NCBI RefSeq assembly: GCF_001730305.1
Contig: NZ_MIJY01000009.1
Location: forward strand, 1 to 55,997
Source of the DNA: Enterococcus termitis
GTDB lineage: Bacteria; Bacillota; Bacilli; Lactobacillales; Enterococcaceae
DNA length: 55,997 nt
Direction: 5' to 3'
Shown: positions 44,031-52,863 of the stretch, piece after piece
How the letters are laid out: every line of letters starts with the position of its first letter
How positions within the stretch are numbered: position 1 is the first letter of the stretch
Program-made: the position numbers and the translations under genes
The notes under the pieces: model-generated
What the model was told of the DNA's origin: nothing
What the model saw: the letters and a program-made list of their open reading frames with translations, nothing else
Database searches by the model: none

Positions 44031-44111
44031 ATGGGAAGAACGAACTGTAAGGTATGCACCTTTTACTTCTTGCACAAAAAGGCTGCATGACCAAGAAAAG
44101 GAGTAGATACA

Positions 44112-44453
44112 ATGACTGAAACAAATCAAGAATGGTCTGCTGAAGAAATCGAGGACATCAAAGAACAAATTTTAACTGCACTAGAAACTGTTATTGATCC
44201 TGAACTGGGGATCGATATCGTTAATCTAGGTTTAATTTATGAAGTGGACTTTGCTCAAAACGGTGATACAGTCATCAAAATGACTTTGACAACAATGGGT
44301 TGTCCTTTGGCAGATGTATTAACAGATCAAATCCACGAAGCGCTAAAAGAAATTCCTGAAGTGAAAAATCCAGAAGTAAAACTTGTTTGGTATCCTGCAT
44401 GGACTACTGATAAAATGTCACGTTATGCTCGGATTGCTTTAGGCATTCGTTAA
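44112..44453 (+). CDS. MIP18/DUF59-family Fe-S assembly protein (SufT-like)
   Basis: A 113-residue cytoplasmic protein of the PaaD/SufT/MIP18 family, which helps mature iron-sulfur proteins. The conserved stretch VIDPELGIDIVNLGLIYEV and the reactive-cysteine motif TTMGCPLADVL are present. AAGGAG precedes the ATG. It is monocistronic, ending at a strong terminator; no suf genes are adjacent. Confidence 0.9.
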   Translation: MTETNQEWSAEEIEDIKEQILTALETVIDPELGIDIVNLGLIYEVDFAQNGDTVIKMTLTTMGCPLADVLTDQIHEALKEIPEVKNPEVKLVWYPAWTTDKMSRYARIALGIR

Positions 44454-44474
44454 GAATTAGTTGATTATCGATAA

Positions 44475-44521
44475 AAATACAGAAATAGAGTGAAACTCAT
44501 TCACTCCATTTCTGTATTTTG
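44475..44521 (+). terminator. Terminator of the SufT-like gene
   Basis: AAAATACAGAAAT-AGAGTGAA pairs with TTCACTC-ATTTCTGTATTTT with one mismatch, forming a stem of about 20 bp. Confidence 0.9.
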
Positions 44522-44642
44522 TTATCTCTAGTTACACCGCTAAAACCAGAATGCTAGAAACCAGCTACCAATGGATAATCCCAACTTTTCTGCTTCTCTT
44601 TCTCAAATAACGAAAAGTCTGGAAAAAAGAGTTTCATGCTTA

Positions 44643-44690
44643 AATGGTCTGAAGAATAACTCTAAGAGTTATTCCTCAGACCATTATTTT
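44643..44690. terminator. Long hairpin, likely terminator of the 36-residue peptide gene
   Basis: AATGGTCTGA-GAATAACTCT pairs with AGAGTTATTC-TCAGACCATT with one mismatch. It lies downstream of the small gene at 44715 on the minus strand, so it can end that transcript. The stretch 44522-44642 before it contains AGTCTGGA and AACTTTTCTG segments like other intergenic repeats here, with no gene. Confidence 0.65.
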
Positions 44691-44714
44691 TATCAACTCA
44701 AATGATTTTTTTCC

Positions 44715-44825
44715 TCAATTTCTTTTATGTTTCAAAACGGCACTCAACATGAATACCCCTGTCATGATCGTTGTTAAAGCTTGTAGTAATTTGATTTTAT
44801 CAATGCCATTTGTAGTACGTTTCAT
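44715..44825 (-). CDS. Small membrane peptide, 36 residues
   Basis: An ATG behind GGAGGG at six bases opens a frame of 36 codons that begins MKRTTNGIDKIKLLQALTT. A central hydrophobic stretch follows (TTIMTGVFMLSAVL), and the end is KHKRN. Basic ends and a single hydrophobic core suggest a one-pass membrane microprotein. It has a good ribosome site and a downstream hairpin, which makes it more likely to be real than a chance frame. Function unknown; a type I toxin-like peptide is possible, but no antisense RNA was found. Confidence 0.65.
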   Translation of the reverse strand: MKRTTNGIDKIKLLQALTTIMTGVFMLSAVLKHKRN

Positions 44826-44890
44826 GTTTATCCCTCCTAGTAGTATAGTTCTATCTTACCTCTTGCATCCATTCTACGCCACTCACTTGC

Positions 44891-45235
44891 TTATTGACTA
44901 ATAATAAAAACTCCAGCAATGATCAGCAGAACAGCTAAAATTTTTCTAACTGTCAATTTTTCTTTGAAAATAAAATAGGAAATAAAGACTGTCCAAACAT
45001 AGGTCAACGAGGTCATCGGAAACGCAATCGAATAATCTAAAAATTTAAGCAATAAGATATTTGTACCTGCGCTTAACAAATATAAAAAAGAACCTAAATA
45101 AATCCAGCCATTCATTAAAACCAGCTTAAGACTTAACGTTGATAAATCATTCATCCCTTTTTTCAACGCAAGTGCGCCGATGCTACCAGACAAAGTCGAT
45201 ACGATCAATATAACAATAATAGCAAAATAATCCAT
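44891..45235 (-). CDS. Small EamA/SMR-type membrane protein (subunit 2 of a pair)
   Basis: A 114-residue protein of four hydrophobic segments, half the length of a ten-helix EamA transporter. The features SGSIGALALKKGM and AFPMTSLTYVWTVFISYFIFKEKLT fit the EamA/SMR fold. Its ATG shares one base with the stop codon of the previous gene (TGATG). The two are probably a heterodimer in the manner of paired SMR proteins (EbrAB, ArnEF). Substrate unknown. Confidence 0.82.
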   Translation of the reverse strand: MDYFAIIVILIVSTLSGSIGALALKKGMNDLSTLSLKLVLMNGWIYLGSFLYLLSAGTNILLLKFLDYSIAFPMTSLTYVWTVFISYFIFKEKLTVRKILAVLLIIAGVFIISQ

Positions 45236-45603
45236 CAGCCCGTCCCCTCATTTCCTTCAATCCCCAAAAGAACTGATCCAGCTACGATAAATCCTGTACC
45301 TAACAGCTTATACCAAGTAATGGATTCATTTAAAAATACAGCCCCTAAAACAATCGAAAGCGCGAAACCTAAACTCATCATAGGTTGTAAAATCGATACC
45401 TCTCCGTAACGAAACCCAGCCATCATAAAAAACATCCCTGCACCAGCTGCGATCAAACCAATAATGTATAAACCAATTGCGTAATTCCCTGTTCCATCTG
45501 CACCAAACTTCCAAGCCAACTGTCCTAAACTGCTCAATGTCGCAGCAATAACGATCAGTAATATACCCAAACTTAGCTTTTTCTGCTGTTTCTTTTCATC
45601 CAT
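45235..45603 (-). CDS. Small EamA/SMR-type membrane protein (subunit 1 of a pair)
   Basis: A 122-residue four-helix protein with a charged start (MDEKKQQKKLS), then LSSLGQLAWKFGADGTG, and FALSIVLGAVFLNESITWYKLLGTGFIVAG near the end, typical of EamA half-proteins. ATG at 45603 has GAGGAGG upstream. It is followed directly by the second subunit. It overlaps nothing upstream, but the hydrolase gene ends only about a dozen bases away, suggesting one transcript. Confidence 0.82.
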   Translation of the reverse strand: MDEKKQQKKLSLGILLIVIAATLSSLGQLAWKFGADGTGNYAIGLYIIGLIAAGAGMFFMMAGFRYGEVSILQPMMSLGFALSIVLGAVFLNESITWYKLLGTGFIVAGSVLLGIEGNEGTG

Positions 45604-45614
45604 AATTCCCCTCC

Positions 45615-46586
45615 TCATTCACAATAACGTCGTAAAAACTCAAATACCGTATCAAAATAATGTTCCGGTTCATAAATAAAGGAAGACAAGTGCGGTGCTT
45701 TTTCTATTATCAAACTCTCTTTAACACCAGTAGCTGCTTCCATATTTTCATAAAGCATCTGATGAGGAACAAATTTATCTCCAGTCCCATGAATCAATAG
45801 CAGCGGCAATTTATTTTTAGCTAACTGCGAAACTGCCGAAGCTTCTTTCAATGAATAACCAACTTTTTTACGTGCGATCAAATCAGCAATCGTTAAGATA
45901 GGAAACGCTGGCAATTTAAAAGCAGAACGCAGCATCGCACCAAATTCGTTGTACACAGAAGAATAGCCACAATCTGCGACTATCCCTTTCACCTGTGCGG
46001 GTAGACTTTCCCCGCTAGTCATCATAACTGTAGCCGCACCCATTGAACCGCCAAATAAAATAATTTCTGCCTGCGGTTCGATCGTCAGTACTTCTTGAAT
46101 CCATTTCAATAAATCCAAACGATCCAGCCAGCCCATACCGATCACGTTCCCTGAGCTCTGCCCGTGCGCTCTAAGATCTGGAATTAAGCTATTATAGCCT
46201 TGTTTTGAAAACATAAAAGCTGGAAAAGCCATGTCACGTTGACCATATGAACGATAACCATGGACACAAATCACCCATTTTTTACTATTAGGGTGAGGTT
46301 GAAATAAACGGCTGTATAAACGCTCTCCCTCCATATTCAGCCAATAATCTTGGGCGTAAGACTGTTCCCAAAATTCTTTTCCTAACTGAATTTGTTTTTC
46401 TTCAGTTATATCATACTGAGAACGTCCTTTATTAAAATTATCCGGATTCATCATTTTATGTCCGGTCGTATGGTACCATTGATTTTCTCTGAAAAGTGCC
46501 ACATTGATAAAAAAATTAGCCGCATACACTATTAATGCTGCAATCACAACTACTAAAATAAGTATGACCAAAATGATCCACTTCAC
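45615..46586 (-). CDS. Membrane-anchored alpha/beta hydrolase
   Basis: About 323 residues with an N-terminal membrane anchor (about 3-30) and an alpha/beta hydrolase domain. The oxyanion strand is VICVHGYRSYG. The nucleophile elbow GGSMGAAT holds the catalytic Ser, Asp lies in HGTGDKFVP and His in KAPHLSSF. Similar to B. subtilis YqkD-like hydrolases of unknown substrate. GAGG fits a GTG at 46586; ATG three bases into the frame at 46595 is very close to it. Confidence 0.87.
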   Translation of the reverse strand: MKWIILVILILVVVIAALIVYAANFFINVALFRENQWYHTTGHKMMNPDNFNKGRSQYDITEEKQIQLGKEFWEQSYAQDYWLNMEGERLYSRLFQPHPNSKKWVICVHGYRSYGQRDMAFPAFMFSKQGYNSLIPDLRAHGQSSGNVIGMGWLDRLDLLKWIQEVLTIEPQAEIILFGGSMGAATVMMTSGESLPAQVKGIVADCGYSSVYNEFGAMLRSAFKLPAFPILTIADLIARKKVGYSLKEASAVSQLAKNKLPLLLIHGTGDKFVPHQMLYENMEAATGVKESLIIEKAPHLSSFIYEPEHYFDTVFEFLRRYCE

Positions 46587-46686
46587 TCCCATCACCTCTC
46601 ATTCAAAAATATAACTCCTAAAATAAGTATACTACTATGTCGCGAAAAAGAGTATCGATGCCCTCAACTATACGTTTTCTCTATAA

Positions 46687-46732
46687 AAAGAACACCGAAC
46701 AAAACCAGCTGTGCTTTGTTCGGTGTTCCTTT
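46687..46732 (-). terminator. Terminator of lysA
   Basis: GAACACCGAACAAA and TTTGTTCGGTGTTC form a 14-bp perfect stem followed by U-rich sequence on the minus strand. Confidence 0.9.
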
Positions 46733-48032
46733 ATTCACAATCCAACGAAATCAAGTCTTCGTATGTCTCACGGCGAATCGCTAATTTTTCATGTCCATCT
46801 TCTACAAATACAACTGCCGGTTTTAAATTACGATTATAGTTATTAGCCATTGAATACCCATAAGCGCCTGTACTTGTCACTGCAAATAAGTCTTCTGGTC
46901 TCAATGTCGGCAATTCAATATCTTTGATTAAAACATCTCCAGATTCGCAATATTTTCCAACAATCGTTTTCGGCGATTGTTGTTCGTTGCTGATTCTATT
47001 TGCTAAAAAGCCGTCATATTTTGCTCCATACAAGGCAGGACGAATATTGTCTCCCATTCCGCCGTCGACAGACACATAATGTCTGACTTCGGGAATGACC
47101 TTTTCAGAACCTACCGTATAAATCGTTGTGCCTGCTTCAGCAATAATGCTCCTACCAGGCTCCAGCCAGATTTCAGGAAACGCATAATCCAACAACGCAC
47201 ATTGACCCTTTACACTATTGACGATGGCTTTAACAAATGCTTCCGGTTCTAACGGATCATCTGCTTCGGTATACTGAACACCAAAACCGCCCCCCATATT
47301 TAAGACATCGACAGAATAGCCAAATGCTTGTTTCCACTCGTTCAAAATAGTCAGCATCTTTTCAACTGCTGCTAAAAAGCCTTCGGCAGAAAAAATCTGT
47401 GAACCAATATGACAGTGAACCCCTTTTAAAACCAAATGATCATCAGCTAAAATCCGTTCTAATGCTTGAGTTGCTTGTCCACTATTTACATCAAATCCAA
47501 ATTTTGAATCGACTTGACCGGTTAAAATATAGTCGTGCGTTTCCGCATTGATTCCTGGTGTAATTCGAAACAGAACATGTTGCTTTTGATTTTTTTCTTT
47601 CAGAATGGCACTCAATAACTCAATTTCGTAAAAATTATCGATAATGATTGTTCCAACACCTTGTTCTACTGCGTAAAGAAGCTCTTCTTTGGTTTTATTA
47701 TTCCCATGAAATTCGATATTTTCAGGCGACATCCCTGCTTTTATTGCGGTATAAATCTCACCAGCAGAAACGACATCACAGCCCAGTTCTTCTTCTTCTA
47801 ATAATTTATACATTGCCAAACAGCAAAAGGCTTTGCTGGCATAGATGACTTTATTTTTTACACCTAAACTGTTTAAGGTTTGTTTGAATCCTCTCGCTCG
47901 TTCACGAATATGTGCAACATCATAAATAAACAAGGGTGTTCCATATTTTTCTGCTAATGTGACTGTATCACAGCCGCCTATTGTTAAATGTTCACTTTCA
48001 TTGAATGTTGCCGTTCCAAATAATAATGGCAT
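46731..48032 (-). CDS. lysA: Diaminopimelate decarboxylase
   Basis: Last step of lysine synthesis: meso-diaminopimelate to lysine, using PLP. The 433-residue enzyme shows the PLP lysine in YASKAF (Lys67), HCHIGSQI, the glycine loop GGGFGVQY, EPGRSI and the cysteine of KYCESGDVL supplied across the dimer. GAAGGTGAAG precedes the ATG. Only 88 bases separate it from the next gene, so no L-box riboswitch is present directly upstream. Lysine is also the third residue of enterococcal peptidoglycan stems. Confidence 0.97.
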   Translation of the reverse strand: MPLLFGTATFNESEHLTIGGCDTVTLAEKYGTPLFIYDVAHIRERARGFKQTLNSLGVKNKVIYASKAFCCLAMYKLLEEEELGCDVVSAGEIYTAIKAGMSPENIEFHGNNKTKEELLYAVEQGVGTIIIDNFYEIELLSAILKEKNQKQHVLFRITPGINAETHDYILTGQVDSKFGFDVNSGQATQALERILADDHLVLKGVHCHIGSQIFSAEGFLAAVEKMLTILNEWKQAFGYSVDVLNMGGGFGVQYTEADDPLEPEAFVKAIVNSVKGQCALLDYAFPEIWLEPGRSIIAEAGTTIYTVGSEKVIPEVRHYVSVDGGMGDNIRPALYGAKYDGFLANRISNEQQSPKTIVGKYCESGDVLIKDIELPTLRPEDLFAVTSTGAYGYSMANNYNRNLKPAVVFVEDGHEKLAIRRETYEDLISLDCE

Positions 48033-48120
48033 TTCTTCACCTTCTTCAATTGATTTATTAAAAATAATAGCATAAAACTAAGGAACTTCCTATCTCTTTT
48101 TCATCATTTTCACAAACAAA

Positions 48121-49209
48121 TCATTCCTCTGCTGGTAGCAACTGATATAATTGTTGACTCAACTCGCGCATTCCATACTCCCCTGACTGATTAGCAAAGA
48201 GAATCACCATTCGTTGTTTGTCTTGATCACCGTAAATCACTGTATTGTATCCGCCCAAACTTCCTTCAGAATAGTTCAAGTTATCAAAGTAAATCATACC
48301 GGATCGATAGCCTTCTTTTTTTACTTGCGCCAACTCCTCATATTCATTTTGAGTATACAATTGACCATTTACTAGGCTTTGTGTAAAGAGCCAAAAGTCT
48401 TCTACAGACATATACATGTTTCCAGCACCAAGTAAACTTGAAAATAGTTTTTTGCTGGACGGAAAAGAATCTGGCTGATAATCCTGCGTTGTATGAATAT
48501 AAGGAACTGGTAAAGACTCTGACTCCGGCAAATGATCCCAAAAATAAGTATGCTTTAACGCCAGCTTATCGATCACCCGTTCTTGAATCACTTCTTCATA
48601 AGGCTGCTTTAAACTAGCTGAAATGATGCCAGCCAAAAGAGTATAATTACCATTTGTATACAGAAATTCCTTATTCTGATTTACAGTGAGTTCTTTTAAT
48701 GCATAGTTGATTTGACTTTTTTGATCCTTCAATAGATATTCCGGTTCTTCTTCCGGCAGGTCTATGCCGGACGTATGGCTCAACAGATCATTAATCGTGA
48801 TTTGTCCACTCCGCTCTATTTCTGGATAAAACTTATCCAGAGTCATGTCAAGCGTGAGTATGCCGTCTTTTACTAATTCCAGTACTACAGCTCCTGTTAT
48901 GATTTTTTGTAAAGAAGCAATTGGATAGATACTCTCATTTCTATTTTTCTTTTGGTGTTTCTGGTCTGCGTAACCATAGCTTTTTTCATAAAAAATCGTG
49001 CCTTGATCAATCAGTAAGACGGTTCCTTTAACATGCGCCTTGTCGATCAAAAGATCGATATTCGCTCTATCCTCTTTAGTCGCTGACTGAACCACTTTAG
49101 GCATTTTAGCAGGTTCGACATGCTGAACACTAAAAAAATGCACACCTAAAAGAAAAAATAGTCCGCATACTGCACCAATCGCCAGCCATCTTTTTGATTG
49201 CTTGGTCAA
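48121..49209 (-). CDS. Serine beta-lactamase-like (class C/PBP fold) membrane protein
   Basis: About 362 residues: an N-terminal membrane anchor (about 7-28) and an extracellular beta-lactamase-family domain. SxxK is ASLQK, the YxN motif is YTNGNYT and the third motif is SLGGYN. These proteins are usually D,D-peptidase or esterase-like and often do not hydrolyse beta-lactams. An extended -10 (TGGTATAAT, ending 49243) would place transcription start near 49236. The frame start at 49242 is thereby excluded, and TTG at 49209 behind AAGGAAG is the likely start. Confidence 0.87.
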   Translation of the reverse strand: MTKQSKRWLAIGAVCGLFFLLGVHFFSVQHVEPAKMPKVVQSATKEDRANIDLLIDKAHVKGTVLLIDQGTIFYEKSYGYADQKHQKKNRNESIYPIASLQKIITGAVVLELVKDGILTLDMTLDKFYPEIERSGQITINDLLSHTSGIDLPEEEPEYLLKDQKSQINYALKELTVNQNKEFLYTNGNYTLLAGIISASLKQPYEEVIQERVIDKLALKHTYFWDHLPESESLPVPYIHTTQDYQPDSFPSSKKLFSSLLGAGNMYMSVEDFWLFTQSLVNGQLYTQNEYEELAQVKKEGYRSGMIYFDNLNYSEGSLGGYNTVIYGDQDKQRMVILFANQSGEYGMRELSQQLYQLLPAEE

Positions 49210-49284
49210 GTTACTCACTTCCTTCTCAAACAGTTCTATCAAATTATACCACTTAGATACAAAAACGGAGATTTACAACACTAA

Positions 49285-49335
49285 AAAATAAAGGAAAAAC
49301 TCACCACTAAGTGACTTTCTCCTTTATCCTTTTTA
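49285..49335 (-). terminator. Probable terminator downstream of ppdK
   Basis: AAAGGAGAAAGTCACTT...GAGTTTTTCCTTT forms an imperfect hairpin followed by ATTTTTTAG on the minus strand, 90 bases past the ppdK stop. Confidence 0.6.
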
Positions 49336-49418
49336 AGTTATTGACGTGTCAAAGCTGATCTTTCACATGATTTATTTGACGTTTGCGGAGCGAAACTGAG
49401 CCCTTTTTTTGACTGAAT

Positions 49419-52031
49419 TTATTGTGCACTTTCTTGAGCGATCGTTAAGATTGCTGCTGGAATTCGGTAAGGTGAACATGACACGTAATCCACACCAATC
49501 TTCTGTAAAAAACGGATCGATTGAGGGTCTCCGCCAACTTCCCCACAGACGCCAATTTTGATTTTTGGATCATATTTTCTGATTTTTTCGACGGCGATTT
49601 TCATCAATACACCGACGCCTTCTTCATCAATATGCTGAAATGGATCCGCCTTTAATAATTTTCTTTCTTCATACGCGCCAATGAATTTCACTGAATCATC
49701 ACGTGAAAAACCATAGGTCAACTGTGTTAAATCATTCGTGCCAAAGCTAAAGAAATCTGCGGTTTCCGCAATCTCGTCTGCGGTTAAACAAGCTCTTGGT
49801 ATTTCCAACATCGTACCAATTTTATAAGGAATGATTTGCTGTTTTTCTTCAAAAATTTGTTGAACCGTTTGAACTAAACGTTCTCTTAGCCAGGCCATTT
49901 CTTCCTTACTTCCAATCAGAGGAATCATGATTTCAGGAACAACAGTCAGCCCGATTTCTTGTGAAACAGCCATCGCACTTTCAATGATTGCAGCTGCTTG
50001 CATTTCATATATTTGTGGTGTGGTAATGGCTAAACGACAGCCTCGATGCCCTAACATCGGATTTTGCTCATGAAGTTCGGCAATTCGATGCTTGATCTGC
50101 CCCACTGTCCGCTCTGTTTCATTTGCTAAATGTATGATCTCTTCTTCTGTTTGAGGTAAAAATTCATGTAGTGGCGGATCTAGCAAACGAATCGTACATG
50201 GCTTATCTTTTAGCAACTCGAACATCGTGCGAAAATCTTCTTTTTGAAATTCTTTTAATTTGTGCAACGGAGCCAAAAGTGATGGCTCATCCTCAGCCAA
50301 AATCATTTTTCGCATTTCAAAAATGCGTTGTTCGCCAAAAAACATATGCTCTGTTCTTGCTAGACCAATTCCCTGCGCTCCTAATTTTAGTGCCATTTTA
50401 ATGTCTGCTGGGGTTTCTGCATTTGCTTTTACATCTATCCTCGACATTTCTTTGCCCCAATTTGTGACCGTTTCTAACAACTGCCATTCGTCCCCTTGAA
50501 CATAGGGAATACTGCCTCTATAGATGGTTCCTGTTGTTCCATCGACAGAAATCGTGTCCCCTTGCCGTAAAGTGACGTCGCCTACCGTTGCCTGTTCCAA
50601 AAATTCATCTACATAAATCTCTTCACAGCCAGCTACACAGCAAACACCCATCCCTCTGGCGACGACTGCCGCATGAGAAGTCATTCCACCTCTTGACGTC
50701 ACGATAGCTTCGCTAACGACCATTCCTTCAATATCTTCCGGCGAGGTTTCTTGACGCACCAGAATGACTTTTTCACCTTGCTCACTCGCCTTTTTCGCTT
50801 GTTCAGCTGTGAAGTAGATTTTTCCATTTGCTGCGCCAGGACTTGCTGGTAATCCTTTGGCAAACACCTCAGCCTGTTTTAATTGCTCTGGCTCAAACAC
50901 TGGATGAAGTAATTGAGTGATCATTGTTGGATTGATTCGCTGAAGTGCTTCTTTTTTGGTGATGATTCCTTCTTCTACCAATTGAAGACACACTTTGAAT
51001 GCCGATTTTGCTGTACGCTTCCCATTCCTTGTTTGCAAAAGATATAATTGTCGATTTTCGATCGTAAATTCAATATCCTGCATATCTTTGTAATGACGCT
51101 CTAATAATCCGCTCAACTTCAAAAATTTCTCATACACTTCCGGCATTAGATTTTCCAGCTCACTAATCGGTTGAGGTGTTCTAATCCCAGCTACAACGTC
51201 TTCTCCTTGAGCATTCAATAGAAATTCACCAAAAATCCCCTTTTCACCAGTCGCAGGATTACGAGTAAAAGCAACGCCAGTTCCACTTTCTGATCCAAAA
51301 TTTCCAAAAACCATTTCTTGAATATTGACCGCCGTTCCTAGTTTATCAGAAATATCGTGTAATCGGCGGTATGTAACAGCTCTGCGATTGTTCCACGAAC
51401 GAAAAACAGCTTCTACAGCTAAAGTCAACTGCTCATATGGATCTTGAGGAAACGCGTGATGTGTCACTTCTAAAAATATATCCTTATAAATACTCACTAA
51501 TGCCTGCCAATCCTCTGCCATTAAATCCGTGTCAGAGCGATAGTTCTTTTTCGATTTATAAAAATCCAGCTGTTCCTCAAAACGATTTTTGTCGATCCCA
51601 CAAACCACATCCCCGAACATTTGTAGAAGTCTTCGATAACAATCATAAGCAAAACGTGCATCCCCAGTTTTTTCGATCAAGCCAAGTACCGTCTCATCGT
51701 TTAAGCCCAAATTTAAAATCGTATCCATCATGCCCGGCATAGAAAATTTAGAACCACTTCTGACGGAAACAAGGAGAGGATTCACCGCTGAACCAAACGT
51801 CTTTTTCGTACGTTCTTCCATACGTTGGATATGTTGCTTTATCTGTGCCTCTAACTTGTTTGATAGCTGCTCTTTTTTCTCCAAATAGGCCAAACACGCC
51901 TGTGTTGTAATGGTAAAACCTGTTGGAACAGGCAAATTCAATTTTGTCATTTCTGCGAGATTCGCCCCTTTACCACCTAGCAAATCCGCTTGTTCTTTAC
52001 TTCCTTCTGAAAAATCAATTACATAATTCAC
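49419..52031 (-). CDS. ppdK: Pyruvate, phosphate dikinase
   Basis: Interconverts pyruvate + ATP + Pi and PEP + AMP + PPi. The 870-residue enzyme has an N-terminal ATP-grasp domain (GGKGANLAEM at 19-28), a swivelling phosphohistidine domain with GGMTSHAA (His453; Thr451 is the expected site of regulatory phosphorylation) and a C-terminal PEP barrel ending in GVCGEVGGDP and VSCSPYRIP. It begins with GTG behind AAGGAG. The divergent ccpN-like gene and a PPDK regulatory protein gene lie next to it. CcpN-type boxes cover its promoter. Confidence 0.97.
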   Translation of the reverse strand: MNYVIDFSEGSKEQADLLGGKGANLAEMTKLNLPVPTGFTITTQACLAYLEKKEQLSNKLEAQIKQHIQRMEERTKKTFGSAVNPLLVSVRSGSKFSMPGMMDTILNLGLNDETVLGLIEKTGDARFAYDCYRRLLQMFGDVVCGIDKNRFEEQLDFYKSKKNYRSDTDLMAEDWQALVSIYKDIFLEVTHHAFPQDPYEQLTLAVEAVFRSWNNRRAVTYRRLHDISDKLGTAVNIQEMVFGNFGSESGTGVAFTRNPATGEKGIFGEFLLNAQGEDVVAGIRTPQPISELENLMPEVYEKFLKLSGLLERHYKDMQDIEFTIENRQLYLLQTRNGKRTAKSAFKVCLQLVEEGIITKKEALQRINPTMITQLLHPVFEPEQLKQAEVFAKGLPASPGAANGKIYFTAEQAKKASEQGEKVILVRQETSPEDIEGMVVSEAIVTSRGGMTSHAAVVARGMGVCCVAGCEEIYVDEFLEQATVGDVTLRQGDTISVDGTTGTIYRGSIPYVQGDEWQLLETVTNWGKEMSRIDVKANAETPADIKMALKLGAQGIGLARTEHMFFGEQRIFEMRKMILAEDEPSLLAPLHKLKEFQKEDFRTMFELLKDKPCTIRLLDPPLHEFLPQTEEEIIHLANETERTVGQIKHRIAELHEQNPMLGHRGCRLAITTPQIYEMQAAAIIESAMAVSQEIGLTVVPEIMIPLIGSKEEMAWLRERLVQTVQQIFEEKQQIIPYKIGTMLEIPRACLTADEIAETADFFSFGTNDLTQLTYGFSRDDSVKFIGAYEERKLLKADPFQHIDEEGVGVLMKIAVEKIRKYDPKIKIGVCGEVGGDPQSIRFLQKIGVDYVSCSPYRIPAAILTIAQESAQ

Positions 52032-52056
52032 GAGTAAACACTCCTTCTCTTTTAAT

Positions 52057-52110
52057 AGTGTATCACATTTAAGATAAATCGATTATATTGTGTATCACAT
52101 TTAATGTCAA
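52057..52110 (-). promoter_or_regulatory. ppdK promoter with two CcpN-type boxes
   Basis: A consensus TTGACA (52105-52110), a 17-base spacer and TATAAT (52082-52087) on the minus strand. Box TGTGTATCACA (52089-52099) lies in the spacer, and box AGTGTATCACA (52057-52067) about ten bases past the start site. Both are followed by TTTAA. A bound protein would block polymerase directly, so repression of ppdK is the expected effect. Confidence 0.8.
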
Positions 52111-52138
52111 TAGATAATATAAGTTCTTTTATTTATGG

Positions 52139-52182
52139 TTGATTTATTTTTATAAGAAATATATAATAATTAGTGTGTCACA
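52139..52182 (+). promoter_or_regulatory. ccpN promoter with one CcpN-type box
   Basis: TTGATT (52139-52144), a 17-base spacer and TATAAT (52162-52167) on the plus strand. Box AGTGTGTCACA (52172-52182) covers the expected start site. This suggests autoregulation. Confidence 0.72.
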
Positions 52183-52203
52183 TTTAGAAAGTAGGTCGAT
52201 AAA

Positions 52204-52839
52204 ATGAAACTCACTTCAAGACAATTGGAGATCATCAAGATCGTCAAAGAGAATGAGCCAATCAGTGGTGACAGCATTGCCGGAACACTTGGTTTAAGCC
52301 GAGCAACTTTGAGAAGTGATTTAGCTATTTTGACAATGACTGGCTTACTTGATGCCAGACCCAAAGTTGGTTACTTCTATACCGGTCAAACGATTGAGCC
52401 ATTACTCTATGAAAAACTATATAAGAAAACCGTCCAGGATATTCTCTTACCACCTATTCTTATTCATCAAGGAACCACCGTTTATGATGCCGTCACAAAT
52501 TTATTTATGTATGATGTCGGTTCGTTGTATGTAAAAGACGATAAGGATGAATTGATCGGAGTTCTCTCACGTAAGGACTTGCTTCGAGCTGCTATCAGTA
52601 ATCCTAATACTGAAAAAACACCTGTAGCGATGATCATGACTAGAATGCCCAACGTGATAACAATTACAAAAGAACGAACGATTTTAGAAGCTGGCGGTTT
52701 ATTACTTCAACATAGTATCGATACACTACCTGTTGTAGAAAATGATCACCCGAAAAAAGTCATTGGTAAGGTCACAAAAAGCAGGATCATGGCTTATTTT
52801 ATCAATGCGGGACATGAAATCGAAAAAGAAAACTACTAG
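52204..52839 (+). CDS. ccpN: CcpN-like repressor (HTH plus two CBS domains)
   Basis: A transcriptional regulator of gluconeogenic genes. The 211-residue protein has an N-terminal winged HTH (about 1-60, IVKENEPISGDSIAGTLGLS) and two CBS domains (about 75-200) that in B. subtilis CcpN sense ATP/ADP. AGTAGGTCGATAAA precedes the ATG, a modest ribosome site. It sits divergently from ppdK and upstream of the PPDK regulatory protein and fbp, as in many Firmicutes. Four likely binding boxes lie around it. Confidence 0.93.
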   Translation: MKLTSRQLEIIKIVKENEPISGDSIAGTLGLSRATLRSDLAILTMTGLLDARPKVGYFYTGQTIEPLLYEKLYKKTVQDILLPPILIHQGTTVYDAVTNLFMYDVGSLYVKDDKDELIGVLSRKDLLRAAISNPNTEKTPVAMIMTRMPNVITITKERTILEAGGLLLQHSIDTLPVVENDHPKKVIGKVTKSRIMAYFINAGHEIEKENY

Positions 52840-52863
52840 ACCTTGGTTTAGGTTTTTATAGTG

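Noticed and set aside
48033-48120. A lysine riboswitch upstream of lysA
   Set aside because: Only 88 bases separate lysA from the next gene, too few for an L-box, and none of its conserved helices is visible.
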